Below are positions 1-10,120 of a DNA stretch of 36,734 nt, in pieces. The position numbers and the translations under genes were made by a program. Below the pieces are notes generated by a model. The model made no database searches and had not been told where the DNA came from. It worked only from the letters and a program-made list of their open reading frames with translations. The stretch lies in NCBI GenBank assembly GCA_937944245.1, contig CALDYY010000002.1:1-36734 (forward strand). Direction: 5' to 3'. This stretch comes from an uncultured Saprospiraceae bacterium (lineage in GTDB: Bacteria > Bacteroidota > Bacteroidia > Chitinophagales > Saprospiraceae). Positions within the stretch are counted from its first letter, which is position 1. The number at the start of each line of letters is the position of its first letter.

Positions 1-204
1 CGTTCTTTGGTAGGCAAATTTGATAGTAATTTATTCCTTGACCGCACCATGATGTGGGATGCAGCAATGGAAGAGAAGGTATCAAAATTGACCAAAGAGC
101 AGATAAATGCTGCCATGAAAAAATATGTTGATTTAAGCAAAATGACTTTTGTAAAATCAGGTGATTTTGTAGGTGCAGAGAAAAAGAAAACGAATAAACC
201 GTAA
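1..204 (+). CDS. M16-type zinc peptidase, C-terminal end (partial)
   Basis: The frame is open from the first base and ends at TAA 202-204, so only the last 67 codons of a longer gene are here. The visible part is a helical tail (about KVSKLTKEQINAAMKKYVD) followed by a short strand and a Lys-rich end. This is how many insulinase-like (M16) peptidases of Bacteroidota finish, where the C-terminal half is the inactive partner domain. The zinc-binding motif would lie upstream of the window, so activity cannot be judged. The internal TTG at base 7 is not a credible start. The gene faces ligA across a hairpin. The M16 assignment rests on a short tail and is tentative. Confidence 0.5.
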   Translation, partial: RSLVGKFDSNLFLDRTMMWDAAMEEKVSKLTKEQINAAMKKYVDLSKMTFVKSGDFVGAEKKKTNKP

Positions 205-213
205 TGGTTTTAC

Positions 214-244
214 ATTCGACGAGGCGTTTATCGCTTCGTCGAAT
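214..244. terminator. two-way terminator hairpin between peptidase gene and ligA
   Basis: Arms 214-226 and 232-244 are 13 bases each and complementary except for one G-T pair, with loop TTTAT. The hairpin sits between two convergent genes. Only a weak T-run follows on the + side, so the call rests on stem quality and position. Confidence 0.55.
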
Positions 245-247
245 AAC

Positions 248-2365
248 TTAATTTTGCTGAATCATATTTATAAAGTCTTCCTCTGTCAAGATTTGAATTG
301 TGCCAATTTCTTGTGCTTTTTTCAATTTTGAGCCTGCTTTTTCACCTACGACTAAAATGTCCAGTTTTGAACTTACGGCACTGGCATTTTTAGCTCCTAA
401 TGCTTCTGCTTTTTCTTGCGCTTCTTTCCGACTAATGCTTTGGAGTGTGCCTGTGAATAAAATTGTTTTGCCAGAAAGCGGTGCATTTTTTTGAATAGCT
501 TTAGGCTTATCCTCATTAGTTTGATGAAGATTAACACCTAGTGATTCCATTTTTTTTAGCAAGGCAATGTTTTCTGGTATTTGAAAAAAGGCAATTACAT
601 TTTCGGCTACTACTGGTCCAATATCTTTGATGTGGGTAAAATCCTCTAAGGTCCAATGTTGTAAATCGAGGACGTGATTGATTTCCGCAGCAATTAATTT
701 GGAGGCTTTTTGTCCTAAATGATGAATACTTAAGCTGTGCAATAAGCGATGAATAGGATTTTTTTTCGCTTTTTCGATAGCTGCTTTTAGATTCTCTGCT
801 GATTTTTTGCCAAACCCTTCAAGTGTAGCTATTTTTTCGTATTCCAAAGTATAAATATCTGACAAGTTATTTAGCCAACCTAATTGATGAAATCGTTCGA
901 TGTAAGATTTTCCAAAGCCGTCAATATCCATTGCATTTTTGCTTACATGATGTATCATGCGCTGCACTACTTGGGCTTCGCAGTTATAATTAGGGCAACG
1001 CCAAGCCGCCTCATTTTCTGGCTTAACCAAAATGGTTTGACAAACAGGACAATTTTTTGGAAATTCAATCACTTGCTCCGAACCATCTCGCAGCGTTTCC
1101 ATTGTTTTAACAATGTAAGGAATGACATCGCCAGCACGCTCCACCAGCACCGTATCGCCTAGTCGAATATCTTTACTTTTGATAAATTCTTCATTGTGCA
1201 ACGAAATCGAACTCACAGTAACGCCTGCCAAAGCAACAGGTTCTATTTTAGCAACAGGCGTAATCGAGCCAATTTTCCCCACCTGAAATTCAACATTTAA
1301 TAGCTTACTCGTCGCTTGTTTAGCTCTAAATTTGAATGCAATCGCCCAGCGCGGATGATGGCTGGTGACTCCTAATCTTTGTTGCAAGGCTAAGTCATTG
1401 ACTTTTACGACCATGCCATCTACTTCGTATTCATAAGTATCTCGCTTTTCTTGCCACGCTAAACAGTAATCAATAACCGATTGAATATCAGCACAAATTT
1501 TAAATTCCTGCTCCGCCTTTGGCACTTTGAAACCCAACTGCGCCAACATCGAGATGCTACCCGATTGTGTTTTTACTTCGTTTAGCTTACTTTCCCCTTC
1601 TTTATTTAGGAGTACACCAATTTGGTACATAAATGCTTCCATTTGCCTTTTGGCTGTTTCACGGGCATCTTTCATGCGCAAGCCACCCGTAGCCGCATTT
1701 CTTGGGTTAGCAAAAAGCGTTAATCCTTCTGCTTCTCGCTCGGCATTTACTTGTTGAAATACAGCTTTTTTGATAAGTACCTCTCCTCTAATCTCTACTT
1801 TATGATAACCTAATTTAGAAAAGTTTGCTGTCAACGGAATTGAAGGAATAGAACGTGCATTTTTTGTCATTTCCTCGCCTTCTTTTCCATTGCCTCGCGT
1901 AGCAGCTCGTACTAAATAATCATTTTCATAAATCAAAGCGATACTACCTCCATCAAATTTCGGTTCTACCACGTATTCGATAGGTGTGGCAGCATCTATA
2001 CTAGCAACGCGCTTTATCTGCTCATCCCATTCCAGCAAATCTTCTGCATTGTAAGAATTGGCAAGTGAAAGCATAGGCGTGAGATGTTCTACACTTGGAA
2101 AATCACTGGTCAGGTCATCAGATACTCTTTGCGTGGGAGAATCGGGTGTAATAAGCTCAGGATGAGCGTTTTCGATGGCTTCTAGCTTTTTGTACAGTTG
2201 GTCGTATTCCCTATCGCTAATTACAGGATCATTTTGGATGTAATATTTCCATTCGTGATAGCGAATTATCGTCCTTAGTTTTTCTACATCTTCTATCGTG
2301 ATTTCATTTGCCAAAAAAAATTTAGAGGTATTATATAAATCTAATTCTTGTGATTTATCGTACAT
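248..2365 (-). CDS. ligA: NAD-dependent DNA ligase LigA
   Basis: This enzyme seals DNA nicks in replication and repair using NAD+. The 705-residue protein has the full family layout: an N-terminal Ia/adenylation region, the KxDG active site as KFDG with catalytic Lys136, an OB fold around 340-430, a four-cysteine zinc site (Cys439, Cys442, Cys457, Cys462), helix-hairpin-helix repeats around 505-600, and a BRCT domain from about 630 to the end. It is somewhat longer than the roughly 670 residues of the E. coli enzyme, mainly through about 20 extra N-terminal residues. The ATG start is preceded on the minus strand by a TATCTTTG -7-like box, which fits this start. It is monocistronic, convergent with the peptidase gene and divergent from the carotenoid operon. 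Confidence in function is very high. Confidence 0.98.
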   Translation of the reverse strand: MYDKSQELDLYNTSKFFLANEITIEDVEKLRTIIRYHEWKYYIQNDPVISDREYDQLYKKLEAIENAHPELITPDSPTQRVSDDLTSDFPSVEHLTPMLSLANSYNAEDLLEWDEQIKRVASIDAATPIEYVVEPKFDGGSIALIYENDYLVRAATRGNGKEGEEMTKNARSIPSIPLTANFSKLGYHKVEIRGEVLIKKAVFQQVNAEREAEGLTLFANPRNAATGGLRMKDARETAKRQMEAFMYQIGVLLNKEGESKLNEVKTQSGSISMLAQLGFKVPKAEQEFKICADIQSVIDYCLAWQEKRDTYEYEVDGMVVKVNDLALQQRLGVTSHHPRWAIAFKFRAKQATSKLLNVEFQVGKIGSITPVAKIEPVALAGVTVSSISLHNEEFIKSKDIRLGDTVLVERAGDVIPYIVKTMETLRDGSEQVIEFPKNCPVCQTILVKPENEAAWRCPNYNCEAQVVQRMIHHVSKNAMDIDGFGKSYIERFHQLGWLNNLSDIYTLEYEKIATLEGFGKKSAENLKAAIEKAKKNPIHRLLHSLSIHHLGQKASKLIAAEINHVLDLQHWTLEDFTHIKDIGPVVAENVIAFFQIPENIALLKKMESLGVNLHQTNEDKPKAIQKNAPLSGKTILFTGTLQSISRKEAQEKAEALGAKNASAVSSKLDILVVGEKAGSKLKKAQEIGTIQILTEEDFINMIQQN

Positions 2366-2386
2366 AAGGAAAGTTCTTTATAAAAA

Positions 2387-2394
2387 CAAAGATA
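2387..2394 (-). promoter_or_regulatory. possible ligA -7 box
   Basis: The minus strand reads TATCTTTG, matching the Bacteroidota -7 consensus TAnnTTTG, about 21 bases before the ligA ATG. No TTTG was found at the usual -33 distance, so this is weak. Confidence 0.3.
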
Positions 2395-2633
2395 AGGGTT
2401 TCAAAAAGTTGTGGCGCAGAAAACTTTGACATGCTAATAATTTTAGATAGAATCGCTATCAAATGTTAATAGTATGCTAAATAAATGCTAAAATTTCAGA
2501 ATAATGTTTTAATTTAGATACTTCATGCAACTTCTGAGTACTTTTTTGCGTCTTATAGATGACATGAATGAATAAAAAAACTCTACAAACCTAAAGAAGC
2601 AAATCAGTGAGAGTAAAGTTTCATACGTTATTG

Positions 2634-2660
2634 GCTCCTACGAAAGTGGGAGCTTTTTTA
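2634..2660 (+). terminator. orphan intrinsic terminator (GAAA tetraloop)
   Basis: Stem GCTCCTAC (2634-2641) pairs with GTGGGAGC (2646-2653) through 8 pairs, one of them a wobble, and is capped by a GAAA loop. A TTTTTTATTTT tract follows immediately. This is a textbook + strand terminator, but no + strand gene lies just upstream of it; ligA is on the other strand. It must therefore end either a non-coding transcript or an attenuated leader of the crt operon. Confidence 0.75.
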
Positions 2661-2799
2661 TTTTGAGGGCTTATTTTCTATTTTATTAGAATGAAAGTAA
2701 GCATAAAATTTGCAATATCTAATGCTAGGTGCATAAACAAAATACATTAGCCTCTGTTTACCTCTCATCTTACGGAATAATTGACTTTCCGCTTCAATA

Positions 2800-2829
2800 T
2801 TGTTAAAGTATAAAATACACTTAGTTTTG
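2800..2829 (+). promoter_or_regulatory. consensus-like promoter string overlapping crtI start
   Basis: TTG (2800-2802), 19 bases, then TAGTTTTG (2822-2829) matches the Bacteroidota promoter pattern with ideal spacing. The -7 box ends exactly on the TTG that best serves as the crtI start, so a transcript from it would lack that codon. Either it is a chance match or the crtI start is unusual. Confidence 0.2.
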
Positions 2830-4302
2830 GCGAAGAAAGTAATTGTCATCGGTTCTGGTTTTTCTGGTTTAGCTGCTGCTACTACGCTAGCAGACAAAGG
2901 CTATGAGGTGACTGTGCTAGAAAAAAATAGCGTTCCAGGTGGGCGTGCTAGAAAGTTTGAGGCAGATGGCTTCATGTTTGACATGGGACCCAGCTGGTAT
3001 TGGATGCCTGATGTATTTGAAGCCTATTTCAATCGCTTTGGTAAAAAGGTAGCTGATTATTATGATTTAGTAAGGCTTGACCCTTCTTATACCATTCACT
3101 TTGGTAAAGGTGATGTAATGGAAGTTCCAGCAAATATGAATGAGCTAATAGCGATGTTCGAGCGTTATGAAGCAGGTAGTGGTGCAAAGTTGAAGCAATT
3201 TTTAAGTGAAGCACAGTACAAATACGAGGTGGGTATGCGTGAATTTGTTCATAAACCTAGCCATTCTATTTTTGAATTTGCTGATTTGCGTATTTTATCT
3301 AGTGCTTTAAAACTACAAATGTTTAGCTCCATCGCTTCAAGCGTAAGAAAACTATTTAAACATCCACAACTGATTGAATTATTGGAGTTTCCTGTGCTTT
3401 TTCTAGGCGCAACGCCAGAAAAGACACCTGCTATGTATAGTTTGATGAACTATGCAGACATGACACTCGGCACATGGTATCCTTTAGGTGGAATGCACAA
3501 AATTGTGGAGGGTATGGTAAGTTTGGCAGAGGAAAAAGGGGTGAAAATTTTGCTTAATCAAGAAGTTAAACAAGTATATGTTCCCAATGGTCATGCAACA
3601 AAAGTAATGACACAAGACACAGAATATCCAGCAGATGCTATTGTAGGAAGTGCGGATTATCATCATTTAGAACAACAAGTGTTACAGCCAGAGCATCGAA
3701 GATACTCTCCGGATTATTGGGAAAAGCGAACAATGGCACCATCTTCATTACTTTTTTATCTTGGTTTAAATAAAAAACTAGAGCGTTTGCATCACCATAA
3801 TTTATTTTTTGATGCAGATTTTAATCAACACGCTATTGAAATTTACGAAAATCCGCAGTGGCCTAGCCAACCTTTGTTCTATTTATGTGTACCATCCATA
3901 ACAGATGCAAGTGTGGCACCAGCAGGAATGGAAAATGTATTCATACTCATTCCCACTGCACCGGGATTGGAGGACAGTGAAGAAATTCGAGAAAAGTATT
4001 ATCATTCAGTGATGGATAGGTTGGAAGAACTCACAGGGCAGTCGGTTCGAGATGCCGTTATTTACAAGCGATCTTTTGCGCATAGAGATTTTGTAAGCGA
4101 TTACCATGCGTTTAAAGGAAATGCCTATGGTCTGGCAAATACGTTAATGCAAACCGCTTTCTTGAAACCTAAATTAAAAAGTAAGCATATTAGCAATTTC
4201 TTTTTCACAGGTCAGTTAACGACGCCAGGCCCCGGAGTACCGCCTTCATTAATTTCAGGTCAGGTGGTAGCAGAAGAAATTTTTAAAGTAATAAAACCTT
4301 AA
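2827..4302 (+). CDS. crtI: phytoene desaturase CrtI
   Basis: This FAD enzyme desaturates phytoene stepwise to lycopene at the cytoplasmic membrane. The protein of about 491 residues opens with the Rossmann FAD motif GSGFSG (residues 9-14), then an acidic strand end and the GGRAR motif. It finishes with TTPGPGVPPSLISGQVVAEE, the classic CrtI C-terminal signature. There is no ATG or GTG between the in-frame stop at 2782 and the FAD motif. The start is therefore TTG, either 2827 (giving MAKKVIVIG, preferred because CrtI proteins begin just before this strand) or 2800. crtB follows after 38 bases and the lycopene cyclase after that, so the three form one operon. The family also contains carotenoid isomerases and ketolases, but the neighbouring crtB makes desaturase most likely. 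Confidence 0.93.
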   Translation: MAKKVIVIGSGFSGLAAATTLADKGYEVTVLEKNSVPGGRARKFEADGFMFDMGPSWYWMPDVFEAYFNRFGKKVADYYDLVRLDPSYTIHFGKGDVMEVPANMNELIAMFERYEAGSGAKLKQFLSEAQYKYEVGMREFVHKPSHSIFEFADLRILSSALKLQMFSSIASSVRKLFKHPQLIELLEFPVLFLGATPEKTPAMYSLMNYADMTLGTWYPLGGMHKIVEGMVSLAEEKGVKILLNQEVKQVYVPNGHATKVMTQDTEYPADAIVGSADYHHLEQQVLQPEHRRYSPDYWEKRTMAPSSLLFYLGLNKKLERLHHHNLFFDADFNQHAIEIYENPQWPSQPLFYLCVPSITDASVAPAGMENVFILIPTAPGLEDSEEIREKYYHSVMDRLEELTGQSVRDAVIYKRSFAHRDFVSDYHAFKGNAYGLANTLMQTAFLKPKLKSKHISNFFFTGQLTTPGPGVPPSLISGQVVAEEIFKVIKP

Positions 4303-4340
4303 TCATTCACGATATAGTTCGACAGAAAACATCAAAGCCT

Positions 4341-5177
4341 ATGTTATCACTTTACAATCAGGTTTGTCAACAATGTAGCCAGTTGATTACCAATCGTTAC
4401 AGCACTTCCTTTTCAATGGGAATCCGCGTTTTTGACCGAAAATTCAGAATGCCTATTTATGCTGTTTATGGCTTTGTCAGATTTGCGGATGAGATTGTGG
4501 ATACTTTTCATAATTATCCTAAAGCAGAATTGCTCAACGAATTTCGGATAGACACTTACAAAGCGATTAAAAACAAAATTAGCCTAAATCCTGTACTTCA
4601 TACTTTTCAGCAAGTGGTACATCAATACCATATCGAAATGGAGTTGATAGATGCTTTTTTGGATAGCATGGAAATGGATTTGCATTTCACGAATTATGAA
4701 GACTCACTTTACAAAAAATATATTTACGGTTCGGCTGAAGTGGTTGGTTTAATGTGCTTGCGCGTTTTTTGCGAAGGCAATAAAGAAATGTATGAGCGTC
4801 TAAAAGCTCCTGCTTGCAGTTTAGGTTCTGCTTTTCAGAAGATTAACTTTTTAAGGGATATGAAAAGTGATTTTCAAGAGCGTGGACGTGTTTACTTTCC
4901 AGGTATTGATTTCACTAATTTTACACAAGAAGACAAAATACAAATAGAGGCAGACATTAAAAAGGATTTTGACGATGCTTACTTAGGAATTGTCAAATTA
5001 CCAAAAGGTGCGCGTTTTGGCGTTTATCTAGCTTATGTGTATTACACCAACTTGTTTCAGAAAATAAAACACGCACCAGTAAGTAAGGTAAAAGAGGAGC
5101 GTATAAGGGTAAATGATAGAAAAAAGGTAATGTTGTTGTTTAGTTCTGCTTTGCGCAATAGTTTAAATTTACTGTAA
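4341..5177 (+). CDS. crtB: phytoene synthase CrtB
   Basis: This enzyme condenses two geranylgeranyl diphosphate molecules head to head into phytoene, the first committed carotenoid step. The 278 residues carry both Mg-diphosphate binding motifs of the squalene/phytoene synthase fold: DEIVD (Asp50 and Asp54) and NFLRDMKSD (Asn169, Arg172, Asp173, Asp177). The length is normal for the bacterial enzyme. A squalene or diapophytoene synthase of the same fold is possible in principle, but the flanking crtI and cyclase genes favour a C40 pathway. Its TAA stop is directly followed by the ATG of the next gene with no base between them, indicating translational coupling. Confidence 0.95.
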   Translation: MLSLYNQVCQQCSQLITNRYSTSFSMGIRVFDRKFRMPIYAVYGFVRFADEIVDTFHNYPKAELLNEFRIDTYKAIKNKISLNPVLHTFQQVVHQYHIEMELIDAFLDSMEMDLHFTNYEDSLYKKYIYGSAEVVGLMCLRVFCEGNKEMYERLKAPACSLGSAFQKINFLRDMKSDFQERGRVYFPGIDFTNFTQEDKIQIEADIKKDFDDAYLGIVKLPKGARFGVYLAYVYYTNLFQKIKHAPVSKVKEERIRVNDRKKVMLLFSSALRNSLNLL

Positions 5178-6038
5178 ATGGAACAAGTGTTGGCAAAAGA
5201 AAAAACGACAATTTCCTATTGGTTAGGTAGATTGAGTATCATTACTATTCCTTTGGTGTTGGTTGCCATTCAATGGTCAAATTATGAGAAACTCACTGAG
5301 AATATGATTTACGATGTGCCTACAACACACTTAATTCCGGCACTGGAAACGCAATACCTATATCTACTTATTTTGATTGCGTCTTTTCTTTCTGTCTTTG
5401 TGCTAAGTTTTGATAAAAGAGTGGCTTATTACAAAACATGGAAATATTTAATACCTGCCACTGTATTGGTTGGCTCAATTTTCATTGTCTGGGATATTGC
5501 GTTTACAGAAATGTACGTTTGGCGTTTCAACCCTGATTATTATATGGGTATTCGGTTCTTAGGTTTGCCTTTAGAAGAGTGGCTTTTCTTTTTAATTATC
5601 CCTTTTTGCTCAATGGTTATTTATGAATCCTTGAATTATTATGTTAAAAAAGATGTGTTTGCCCAAGCAGAAAATTTGATTTCGATGATTCTGATAACAG
5701 CCCTACTCATCGGTGGGTTTGCTTTTTGGGATAAGATTTACACTTCCACTACTTTTTTACTCACAGGTGCATTTCTGTTCTATCATGTGCTTTTTCTTGA
5801 TGGTCATTATCGTAGCCGTTTTTATTTTGCTTTTGTCTTTATCCTCATTCCGTTTTTAGCGGTAGATGGCATATTGACAGGTGGCTACACGAAAGCCCCT
5901 ATTGTGCTTTACAATCCAGAAGAATACTTAAATTTTCGAGTGCTTTCCATTCCCTTTGAAGATATAGTGTATGGTTTTTTGATGCTCTTGGCAATAGTTA
6001 CTATTGTAGAATATTGGAGGAGCAAGAAAATTTCTTAG
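5178..6038 (+). CDS. crtYcd: fused heterodimer-type lycopene cyclase (CrtYc-CrtYd)
   Basis: This predicted membrane enzyme closes the end rings of lycopene. The 286 residues contain about seven hydrophobic segments and two related halves. Each half carries the acidic motif of this cyclase family: PLEEW (Pro131, Glu133, Glu134) and PFEDI (Pro259, Glu261, Asp262). In actinobacteria the halves are separate CrtYc and CrtYd proteins; a single-chain fusion is known from some Bacteroidota, archaea and fungi. It is not the soluble FAD-type CrtY. Whether it makes beta rings at one or both ends cannot be read from sequence. No carotenoid hydroxylase or ketolase lies downstream, so the final pigment is open. 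The start is the ATG abutting the crtB stop. Confidence 0.88.
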   Translation: MEQVLAKEKTTISYWLGRLSIITIPLVLVAIQWSNYEKLTENMIYDVPTTHLIPALETQYLYLLILIASFLSVFVLSFDKRVAYYKTWKYLIPATVLVGSIFIVWDIAFTEMYVWRFNPDYYMGIRFLGLPLEEWLFFLIIPFCSMVIYESLNYYVKKDVFAQAENLISMILITALLIGGFAFWDKIYTSTTFLLTGAFLFYHVLFLDGHYRSRFYFAFVFILIPFLAVDGILTGGYTKAPIVLYNPEEYLNFRVLSIPFEDIVYGFLMLLAIVTIVEYWRSKKIS

Positions 6039-6059
6039 CGAAAATTCGCTGATGCATAC

Positions 6060-6090
6060 TTTGTTTTATTCTAAAACTTATCTAACTTTA
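6060..6090 (+). promoter_or_regulatory. predicted promoter of the FadH-like gene
   Basis: TTTG (6060-6063), 19 bases, TAACTTTA (6083-6090): one mismatch to TTTG-N19-TAnnTTTG. Transcription would start near 6097, leaving a leader of about 70 bases before the ATG at 6167. Confidence 0.5.
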
Positions 6091-6166
6091 CCAAAAGTAA
6101 TGTTAAAAGCACTTCTCTCCTATTAAAAGAGTATGGGCAAAATTATCTTCAACTTTTAGCCATTAA

Positions 6167-8188
<2,022 letters not shown>

Positions 8189-8195
8189 TTTTTGA

Positions 8196-8251
8196 TAGGA
8201 TGAATAAAATTGGTCATCTGCAAAGAGCATTTTCCTTTTTTATTCATCCTA
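8196..8251. terminator. two-way terminator after the FadH-like gene
   Basis: TAGGATGAATAAAA (8196-8209) is exactly repeated inverted at 8238-8251, with a 28-base loop containing a T-run. It lies in the 74-base gap between two convergent genes. The A-rich and T-rich inner ends give each strand a plausible terminator. Confidence 0.55.
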
Positions 8252-8262
8252 ATCCTAAGCAA

Positions 8263-9459
8263 TTAATTCAATGCTTGAATTAAATCTACCAAAATATCGT
8301 CCACATTTTCAATACCAATAGAAAGACGAATCAAGCCGTCAGTAATATCATTTGCGTAGCGCACCTCTCTAGGCACATTGATATGCGACATGGTAGCGGG
8401 GTGCATAACAAGCGTATCCACATCACCAAGCGTAGGCGCAATAGTACAGAATTGTAGCCGATTAATAAACTCCTCACCTGCTGCTAGTCCGCCTTTTAGC
8501 TCAAAACTTAACATTCCGCCGTGCATGCGCATTTGTTTTTTCGCCAACTCATGGTCGGGGTGCGATTCTAGTCCCGTATAGTTTACTTGCGCTACTGCTT
8601 CGTGGGTTTTCAAAAATCGAGCTACTTGCAGTGCATTGGAACTATGGCGTTGCATCCGTAATTCTAAAGTTTTCATGCCGTTATGGGTCAACCAAGCATC
8701 CCAAGAATTACAATTTGTCCCCAACAGTTTTAACGTCTGAAAAATTCGACCTTCCATCAAGTCAATATCTTTACCAACAAGTGCACCAGCAATAGAGTTG
8801 CCATGACCATTGAGGTATTTTGTGGTAGAGTGAACGACAAAGTCCACACCGAATTTAAGTGGTTGTTGAAGATAGGGTGTGCAAAAAGTATTGTCCACAG
8901 CGACCCATTTTTCGTAAGTTTTTGCCAACTGGGAAATAGCTTCCATATCCACACAAGCCAAAGTTGGATTGGCAGGGGTCTCAAAATAAATCATTTTTAT
9001 AGCAGGGTCATTGTAAAGTGCGTGTTCGATTTTTGCCAAGTCATTCATTTTGACTGTTTCAATTTCAATGCCAAGTGGTTGTAATACCTTGAGCAGCAAC
9101 TCAGTAGTGCCGCCATAAATATTTCCTGCCGTTAACACCTTATCTCCAGATTGAAGTAGGCTAATCATTAAAGTAGAAATAGCCGCCATGCCGGAACTAA
9201 AGAGTAACGCTCTTGCTTCCATTTCCAAACCATAGGTTTCCATATAGCCTATTTTCTTGGCAACAGTATCAATAGTTGGGTTACCAAATCGCCCATAAAG
9301 ATGACCTTCTTCTTTCTTTGAGAAAATATCAATACTTTCTTGCAAGGATTCCAATTCAAAGGAGGACGTGGCATAAATAGGTAAATTATGAGGCGCAGTC
9401 GTTCTGTTTTCCTTAATTTCTCTGGCACAAATTGAGCCAAAGCCATACGATTTTTTCAT
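8263..9459 (-). CDS. Cys/Met-metabolism PLP enzyme (gamma-lyase / gamma-synthase type)
   Basis: This is a fold-type I PLP enzyme of the trans-sulfuration family. The cofactor lysine is Lys214 in STTKYLNGH. Tyr55 and Arg57 (YGRFGNPT) contact the phosphate of the neighbouring subunit, Tyr115 (GNIYGGT) stacks on the ring, and Asp189 (VDNTF) binds the ring nitrogen. At 398 residues it fits cystathionine gamma-synthase, gamma-lyase and methionine gamma-lyase better than the longer O-acetylhomoserine sulfhydrylases. The residue after Tyr115 is Gly where classical methionine gamma-lyase has its specific Cys, which argues against that activity. Reaction specificity in this family cannot be settled from motifs alone. 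The gene is alone between a convergent FadH-like gene and a same-strand FKBP gene 87 bases away. Confidence 0.85.
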   Translation of the reverse strand: MKKSYGFGSICAREIKENRTTAPHNLPIYATSSFELESLQESIDIFSKKEEGHLYGRFGNPTIDTVAKKIGYMETYGLEMEARALLFSSGMAAISTLMISLLQSGDKVLTAGNIYGGTTELLLKVLQPLGIEIETVKMNDLAKIEHALYNDPAIKMIYFETPANPTLACVDMEAISQLAKTYEKWVAVDNTFCTPYLQQPLKFGVDFVVHSTTKYLNGHGNSIAGALVGKDIDLMEGRIFQTLKLLGTNCNSWDAWLTHNGMKTLELRMQRHSSNALQVARFLKTHEAVAQVNYTGLESHPDHELAKKQMRMHGGMLSFELKGGLAAGEEFINRLQFCTIAPTLGDVDTLVMHPATMSHINVPREVRYANDITDGLIRLSIGIENVDDILVDLIQALN

Positions 9460-9546
9460 GGCGAATAATTTTCAGAAAGATATTGAAAAAATGATAATGG
9501 ATTATTGTAGTTCACAGAAAATCTGTTGGCTAACCGATACTTTCAA

Positions 9547-10047
9547 CTACGCTCCTTCCGGAATGTAATGCTGACGAATTAATTCATCCACAGTGGCTTT
9601 TCTGATGTTGAGAATTGCCCCCTTGAAGTGCAAATCTTTACCAGCCATTACGTGGTTGAAATCAACTTTTACTTTGAAGTCGTTGAAATCCAGTATTTTA
9701 CCATTATGATGATTGCCTTCATCGTCGGTAAGTCTAACGAAGTTATCTTTGACAAGCAAATTTGGTGGCTCAACGCCATCAACTTGAAAAACAGAGCGGG
9801 GAATATCTAAGATATTGCCTTTTTCTATTTCTCCATAGGCATCTTCTGCTTTTAGAATGAACTCAAAGCTATCTCTTTCGGTAAGCCCATACAAATTCTG
9901 CTCAAATTCGGGAAGTAATGCACCTGAACCAAATAAAAAAGTAAAAGGATAGTTTGCGTCCATGCGCTCCATCATTTCCCCAGCAGCGTTTCCGTCTCTA
10001 AGTTCATAAGTAATCGTCACAACATGATGTTCTTCAACTCTAATCAT
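9547..10047 (-). CDS. slyD: SlyD-like FKBP peptidyl-prolyl isomerase
   Basis: This 166-residue protein has the SlyD-type FKBP layout: a split FKBP domain (VTITYELRDG, then FTFLFGSGALLPEFEQ, then the acidic EDAYGE segment), an inserted chaperone flap around residues 70-120, and the returning FKBP strand (DFNHVMAGKDLHF). Such proteins speed proline isomerisation and hold unfolded chains in the cytoplasm. The metal-binding His/Cys tail of E. coli SlyD is absent. The frame extends 46 codons upstream to 10185, but that part overlaps rnpA and has no FKBP homology. The ATG at 10047 (MIRVEEHHVV) places the first strand correctly and is the start chosen. It is divergent from rnpA, the two starts being only about 70 bases apart. 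Confidence 0.85.
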   Translation of the reverse strand: MIRVEEHHVVTITYELRDGNAAGEMMERMDANYPFTFLFGSGALLPEFEQNLYGLTERDSFEFILKAEDAYGEIEKGNILDIPRSVFQVDGVEPPNLLVKDNFVRLTDDEGNHHNGKILDFNDFKVKVDFNHVMAGKDLHFKGAILNIRKATVDELIRQHYIPEGA

Positions 10048-10120
10048 TTGTTTTATAAATTTTATCAAAAGAACTATCCTTTTTGTATTATTGTTGCAAA
10101 GAAAAATAGAATCAACGTTT

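Larger units (their letters stand above)
2366..2826. other. ligA-crtI intergenic spacer with no convincing ORF
   Basis: This 461-base AT-rich spacer separates the divergent genes ligA and crtI. It holds a ligA -7-like box near its left end and a strong + strand intrinsic terminator at 2634-2660. I found no credible coding sequence. A 79-codon minus-strand open frame here runs into crtI and has no recognisable content. The roughly 240 bases before the terminator could be a small RNA gene or a crtI leader. Confidence 0.5.

Noticed and set aside
2658-2897. 79-codon minus-strand frame upstream of crtI
   Set aside because: It overlaps crtI on the opposite strand, has no signal or domain, and its first part is the complement of the crtI FAD motif.
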